Assembly (NCBI GenBank): GCA_003242525.1
Contig: QGUU01000071.1
Coordinates: 1 to 9,150, forward strand
Length of the DNA: 9,150 bases
Source: Pseudomonadota bacterium
GTDB taxonomy: Bacteria; Pseudomonadota; Alphaproteobacteria; Rhizobiales; Rhizobiaceae
Direction: 5' to 3'
The notes under the pieces were generated by a model. The model made no database searches. It worked only from the letters and a program-made list of their open reading frames with translations, and was not told the DNA's origin. This document shows positions 5,356 to 9,150 of this stretch, in pieces (position 1 is the first letter of the stretch; each line of letters starts with the position of its first letter). Made by a program: the position numbers and the translations under genes.

Positions 5356-7440
5356 ATGGCGATCAGCGAAAGCATACCTTCCAATACGGCCCGAAACGGG
5401 CGCGACATTTTCTTCGCGCTCGGCATCGTCGTCATACTGACAGCGCTGTTCCTGCCGATCCCCGCCTTCCTCATCGATGTCGGACTGGCTACCTCAATCG
5501 CGCTTTCCGTTCTCATACTGATGGTTGCGCTGTGGATTGAACGTCCGCTGGACTTCTCGTCCTTCCCGACCGTTCTCCTCATCGCGACCATGATGAGGCT
5601 GTCGCTCAACATCGCCACCACGCGCATGATCCTGTCGCATGGCAATGAGGGCACCCATGCCGCCGGCTATGTCATCAGCGGCTTTTCAAGCCTCGTCATG
5701 AGCGGTGACTTCGTTATCGGCCTGATCGTCTTCCTGATCCTGATCGTGGTGAACTTCATTGTCATCACCAAGGGCGCAACCCGCATAGCCGAGGTGGGCG
5801 CGCGCTTTACGCTGGACGCCATTCCCGGCAAGCAGATGTCGATTGACGCCGACCTCTCGGCGGGCATGATCGATGACAAGACCGCACAGTTGCGGCGGCG
5901 CGAACTGGAAGAAGAATCCTCCTTCTTCGGTTCCATGGATGGCGCCTCGAAATTCGTGCGCGGCGATGCCATCGCCGGTCTCATCATCACCGCAATCAAC
6001 ATAGTCGGCGGCATAGCAATCGGCTATCTGCGCCATGGCATGAGCCTGGGCCAGGCCGCCGACATCTTCGTCAAACTTTCCGTCGGCGACGGTCTGGTGA
6101 CGCAGATACCTGCCCTCATCGTCTCGCTCGCCGCGGGCCTGCTGGTCTCCAAGGGCGGCACGCGCGGCTCGGCCGACCAGGCCGTGTTCGGGCAACTCGG
6201 CGCCTACCCGCGGGCGCTCTATGTCGCGGCTGCGCTCCTCGCGCTGCTGTCGCTAATGCCAGGCCTGCCGATGTTCCCCTTCCTGGCGCTGGGAGGCGCA
6301 ATGGCCGGCCTCGGCTATGTGATTCCCCTGCGGCAAAGCCGGCGGCTGGCCGAAGCGGATTCGGCCCGGAAGCAGGAAGAGGCAGCCAAGGTCGAGGACG
6401 AGAAGAACTCCATCAAGGCCTCGCTCGCCACGGCTGAAATAGAGCTTCTCCTCGGCAAGCAGTTGTCCACCCGCCTGCTGATCGCCCACCAGGAACTGGC
6501 GTTCCGCATGGGCAAGATGCGCAAGAAGTTTGCTGCCCAATATGGCTTCGTCGTTCCGGAGGTAAAGCTCACCGACGACTTCGGCATCCCGCCGAAGAAG
6601 TACCAGATCAAGATTCACGGCACGGTCGTGGCCGAGCATGAGATGCGCGTCGGCGAGCTCATGGTCCTGCTCGGCAACCGCAAAATTCCCGACATACCGG
6701 GAGAAGAAGTGCGCGAGCCTGCCTTCGGCATGCGCGCCTACTCGGTGATGGAGACCTTCGCTGAAGACCTGAAGCGCGAGCAGTATACCTACGCAGACAA
6801 CATGTCGGTGCTGCTAACCCACCTCTCGGAGGTGATTCGAAACAACCTGCCGCAGCTCCTGTCCTACAAGGACATGAAGGCCCTGCTGGAACGGCAGGAT
6901 GCGGAATATCGCAAACTCGCCGATGAGATCTGCTCGCAGCACATTTCATATCCCGGCCTGCAGGCGGTGCTGAAACTGCTGCTTGCCGAGCGTGTCTCGA
7001 TCCGCAACCTGCACCTGATCATCGAAGCGATCGCCGAGATAGCGCCGCATGTGCGACGCACCGAACAGATTGTCGAGCATGTGCGCGTGCGCATGGCGCA
7101 GCAAATCTGCGGCGACCTGACGGAAGGGGGCGTGCTCAAGGTGCTGCGGCTCGGCAACCGCTGGGACCTTGCCTTCCATCAGAGCCTGAAGCGGGACGCC
7201 AAGGGAGAAGTGCGCGAGTTCGACATCGACCCGCGCCAGCTCGAAGAATTCGGCCAGGACGCGAGCAAGGTCATTCGCAAGCACCTGGAGGCCGGTGAGC
7301 GCTTCGTCCTCGTCACCGCCCCGGATGCCCGTCCCTATGTACGCATGATCGTCGAGCGGCTTTTCCCCACCCTGCCGGTCCTTTCGCATGTGGAGATCGC
7401 CAAGGGCGTGGAAATCCGGGTTCTCGGAACCATCTCATGA
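5356..7440 (+). CDS. flhA: Flagellar export gate protein FlhA
   Basis: FlhA is the largest subunit of the flagellar export gate: a membrane protein that uses proton flow and whose cytoplasmic ring docks chaperone-substrate complexes. At 694 residues it is full length. The N-terminal half has about eight hydrophobic helices, starting with [20 protein letters not shown]. Conserved blocks include [15 protein letters not shown] (R81 probably matching Salmonella R94) and [13 protein letters not shown], in which K159 and D164 match Salmonella K203 and D208. [13 protein letters not shown] lies in the FHIPEP family region. A charged linker (residues about 329-355) leads to the cytoplasmic domain, with [29 protein letters not shown] and ending EIRVLGTIS. 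The start fits the usual rhizobial N-terminus before NGRDI; the ribosome site is a weak GAGA next to the ATG. The stop overlaps fliR as ATGA. Confidence 0.97.
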   Translation: MAISESIPSNTARNGRDIFFALGIVVILTALFLPIPAFLIDVGLATSIALSVLILMVALWIERPLDFSSFPTVLLIATMMRLSLNIATTRMILSHGNEGTHAAGYVISGFSSLVMSGDFVIGLIVFLILIVVNFIVITKGATRIAEVGARFTLDAIPGKQMSIDADLSAGMIDDKTAQLRRRELEEESSFFGSMDGASKFVRGDAIAGLIITAINIVGGIAIGYLRHGMSLGQAADIFVKLSVGDGLVTQIPALIVSLAAGLLVSKGGTRGSADQAVFGQLGAYPRALYVAAALLALLSLMPGLPMFPFLALGGAMAGLGYVIPLRQSRRLAEADSARKQEEAAKVEDEKNSIKASLATAEIELLLGKQLSTRLLIAHQELAFRMGKMRKKFAAQYGFVVPEVKLTDDFGIPPKKYQIKIHGTVVAEHEMRVGELMVLLGNRKIPDIPGEEVREPAFGMRAYSVMETFAEDLKREQYTYADNMSVLLTHLSEVIRNNLPQLLSYKDMKALLERQDAEYRKLADEICSQHISYPGLQAVLKLLLAERVSIRNLHLIIEAIAEIAPHVRRTEQIVEHVRVRMAQQICGDLTEGGVLKVLRLGNRWDLAFHQSLKRDAKGEVREFDIDPRQLEEFGQDASKVIRKHLEAGERFVLVTAPDARPYVRMIVERLFPTLPVLSHVEIAKGVEIRVLGTIS

Positions 7441-8201
7441 CCGGCCTCGCCGGCCTTTCGCAGGAAGTTATTCTCGCGGCCTTCCTCGCCTTCTGCCGGG
7501 TCGGCGCCTGCTTCATGATCATGCCGGGATTTTCCAGCGCGCGCGTGCCAATGCAGGTGCGCCTCTTCACCTCCATCGCCGTCACGATCGGGCTTCTGGC
7601 CTTCCTGTGGGATCGGATTTATCCCTTCGTCGACCCCCGTCCCCAATTCCTGTTACCGATGATCGCGTCCGAACTCCTGATCGGCGGCCTGATCGGGGCC
7701 ATGACACGGCTCTATATGGAAGCGCTGCGTTTCATCGGGGCGGCAATGGCAATGCTTATCGGTTTCAACACGAGCGGCGGCACGGCCATCGAGGAGGCGG
7801 AGCCGCAGGGGCCGATGACGGAGATCATCGCCTTTTCAGCATTGCTTCTGCTTTTCGCCCTCGACTTCCACCATGAAGTTCTACGCGCGCTCGTCAGTTC
7901 TTATCAAATCGCGCCGCCCAATGTGCTGTTCAACCCGCAGGCTGCCCTGGTCAACGTCACCGATACGCTGTCGGAGACCTTCTTTTTGGTGGTGCGGCTG
8001 GGCAGCCCTTTCATAGCCTACGCCATACTGGTCAACCTGACCGTGGGTTTCGTCAACAAGCTGACGCCGCAGATACCGGTTTATTTCATTGCGCAGCCTG
8101 CCATCATCGGCGGCGGGATCGCGCTCTTCTACCTTGCTGTTGCCACCCTTCTGTCGCTTTTCACCGACGGCTTCGTTGACCTTACCCTGGCTCGCTCATG
8201 A
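7437..8201 (+). CDS. fliR: Flagellar export gate protein FliR
   Basis: FliR is a membrane subunit of the FliPQR export-gate core and contacts FlhB and FlhA. The 254-residue product has the usual family length and about six hydrophobic segments. Family features visible are an N-terminal helix with [20 protein letters not shown] (a FliR hallmark), [11 protein letters not shown] followed by a polar loop [12 protein letters not shown], the pair [17 protein letters not shown], and late in the chain [20 protein letters not shown] followed by a glycine-rich helix. GGAA at 7426-7429 can serve as ribosome site. The start overlaps the flhA stop by four bases, and the stop overlaps the next gene in the same way (ATGA at 8198-8201), so flhA, fliR and the next gene are probably translated together. 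Confidence 0.96.
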   Translation: MTGLAGLSQEVILAAFLAFCRVGACFMIMPGFSSARVPMQVRLFTSIAVTIGLLAFLWDRIYPFVDPRPQFLLPMIASELLIGGLIGAMTRLYMEALRFIGAAMAMLIGFNTSGGTAIEEAEPQGPMTEIIAFSALLLLFALDFHHEVLRALVSSYQIAPPNVLFNPQAALVNVTDTLSETFFLVVRLGSPFIAYAILVNLTVGFVNKLTPQIPVYFIAQPAIIGGGIALFYLAVATLLSLFTDGFVDLTLARS

Positions 8202-8584
8202 CGACGCGAAAGGAACGGTTGAAAAAACTGGCAAGCGTGCAGGCGCAAGTGAAGGCCCTGCATGAGATGCGACGCGCCACTTTGCTGGCGGAGGCGGCAG
8301 CGGCTGATGAGGAGGCACGGGCATTGGCCGACCGACTGAACGCAGCCGATTCCCTGGCTGCCCTCTTTCCGGACATATACCACAACCGCATCGCCGCTGC
8401 GCTCGCGCGCCGGGACGCCAAATTGGCTGAGGCAAGGCACGAAACCGGCCTCGTGGCCACCGCCACGGTCCGCACGAACATGGTAGAGCGCGCCTACAGG
8501 GCCGCAAGGCATGAGGATGAGCGCCAGCGCGGCGACCGCGAGCGGCTCGAAATCATTGAGCAGGCGCGCAGCCGCGCCAAGTAA
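8198..8584 (+). CDS. Small charged helical protein in flagellar operon, FliJ-like in shape, function unassigned
   Basis: The 128-residue product is almost wholly helix-forming, rich in Ala, Arg and Glu, with no membrane segment or signal peptide. Two long helices are likely: residues about 2-50 (KERLKKLASVQAQVKALHEM and following) and about 62-127 (IAAALARRDAKLAEARHETG and following), separated by a short break with AALFPDIYHN. This hairpin resembles FliJ, the stalk protein of the export ATPase, and other type III general chaperones, but I see no diagnostic FliJ residue pattern and do not assign it. A protein of this kind follows fliR in other rhizobia as far as I recall. The start overlaps the fliR stop (ATGA) and has no clear ribosome site, so it probably relies on coupling. 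Position and build make a cytoplasmic export or chaperone role the best guess. Confidence 0.8.
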   Translation: MTTRKERLKKLASVQAQVKALHEMRRATLLAEAAAADEEARALADRLNAADSLAALFPDIYHNRIAAALARRDAKLAEARHETGLVATATVRTNMVERAYRAARHEDERQRGDRERLEIIEQARSRAK

Positions 8585-8630
8585 GCCTGCGGCAAGCTTG
8601 TCCGGCCATGATCCAGGCGACCGAAACGGC

Positions 8631-8636
8631 AGAGGA
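8631..8636 (+). promoter_or_regulatory. Ribosome binding site supporting the TTG start of the rod-binding gene
   Basis: AGAGGA, nine bases before TTG at 8646, is a good Shine-Dalgarno match and the best one in the 61-base gap. It favours TTG 8646, giving the N-terminus (M)AISPPSDIVLDVA, over the in-frame TTG at 8598. It does not serve the ATG at 8608, which lies upstream of it and opens a different, spurious frame. Confidence 0.5.
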
Positions 8637-8645
8637 TCTTTTCGT

Positions 8646-9150
8646 TTGGCGATTTCCCCTCCCAGCGACATCGTGCTCGACGTCGCCCGTGCGGCCGGGC
8701 CGACCGAAATCGCTGCAGCGCGCGAAGCCCTGGCCAGGAAGGCCGGCGCCTCCGAGGCACCCTTCGCCCTGGGCGAACCCACCCTGTCCCGGGGGACGGC
8801 AGCCCGTGCATCAGAAGCGGACGGCAACAGCGCCAGTCAGTACCAGCGATTTGAGGCGCTTGTTCTGCAGACCTTCATCCAGAACATGCTGCCCAAGGAT
8901 ACCGAAGGCGTCTATGGCAAGGGGCTGGCCGGCGACATGTGGAAATCACAGCTGGCGGAACATCTTGCCAATGTAGTGGCCGAGCGTGGCGGCATCGGCA
9001 TCGCCAGGAACATGCTGGCCGACCACTATATGGAAGGCAAGCGCGTCGTGCCCGTGGGCAATGTTTCCCAAAGTACGGAACGTGCAGCGCTCGACCAGTT
9101 GGAAAGCCTCTCAGCGTCGCTCGTGCAGCAGGTCCAACGTAGCATCATCC
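8646..9150 (+). CDS. Rod-binding protein, FlgJ N-terminal/CheL type, 3' end outside the window
   Basis: The frame starting at TTG 8646 gives 168 codons without a stop and runs off the window. Residues about 66-126 match the rod-binding domain of FlgJ: YQRFEALVLQTFIQNMLP, then GVYGKGLAGDMWKSQLAEHL and ERGGIGIARNML. In FlgJ this domain binds rod proteins and caps the growing rod in the periplasm. Enterobacterial FlgJ adds a C-terminal muramidase; alphaproteobacterial versions (Caulobacter CheL and rhizobial homologues) usually have only the rod-binding part. Here the chain after the domain (ERAALDQLESLSASLVQQVQ) looks like a helical tail and shows no muramidase start, but the true end is not visible. 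The N-terminal 60 residues are Ala-rich and probably disordered. It lies 61 bases after the 128-residue gene and belongs to the same flagellar run. An ATG frame at 8608-8976 covers the same bases but encodes low-complexity shadow sequence. Confidence 0.85.
   Translation, partial: MAISPPSDIVLDVARAAGPTEIAAAREALARKAGASEAPFALGEPTLSRGTAARASEADGNSASQYQRFEALVLQTFIQNMLPKDTEGVYGKGLAGDMWKSQLAEHLANVVAERGGIGIARNMLADHYMEGKRVVPVGNVSQSTERAALDQLESLSASLVQQVQRSII

Noticed and set aside
8608..8976. ATG open frame of 122 codons near the window end
   Set aside because: Pro/Arg/Ser-rich shadow; the overlapping TTG frame from 8646 encodes a clear rod-binding domain.

Overview
The window is a flagellar gene block of an alphaproteobacterium in the Hyphomicrobiales (Rhizobiales). 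All genes lie on the + strand and are GC-rich. Three things point to this group: the gene order flgK-flgL-flaF-flbT-flgD-fliQ ... flhA-fliR; the FlaF/FlbT pair, which is essentially alphaproteobacterial; and a short 135-residue FlgD. The proteins look most like those of the Phyllobacteriaceae (Mesorhizobium and relatives), but the genus is only a guess.

Layout. Positions 1-544 hold the C-terminal part of FlgK (hook-filament junction); its reading frame is cut by a stop at 62-64. Next come flgL (549-1598), flaF (1617-1964), flbT (1961-2401), flgD (2401-2808) and fliQ (2844-3110), with short gaps or start/stop overlaps. Positions 3111-5355 interrupt the block with two genes of no obvious flagellar role: a 554-residue MFS exporter of the EntS/MFS_3 type with a C-terminal soluble domain (3235-4899), and a 104-residue lipoprotein (4947-5261). 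The flagellar genes then resume with flhA (5356-7440), fliR (7437-8201), a 128-residue charged helical protein (8198-8584) and a FlgJ-type rod-binding protein that starts at TTG 8646 and runs off the window end.

How the genes work together. FliQ, FliR and FlhA form part of the membrane export gate of the flagellar type III secretion system. FlgD caps the growing hook. The rod-binding protein helps assemble the rod. FlgK and FlgL join hook to filament. FlaF and FlbT adjust flagellin synthesis after transcription. The 128-residue protein probably serves export or assembly but cannot be assigned. No RNA gene, CRISPR array, transposase or convincing insertion sequence was seen, and no intergenic stretch exceeds about 125 bases. 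I see no evidence of a wholly new system. The points most worth a second look are the exporter-lipoprotein insertion inside the flagellar block and the uncharacterised small protein after fliR.
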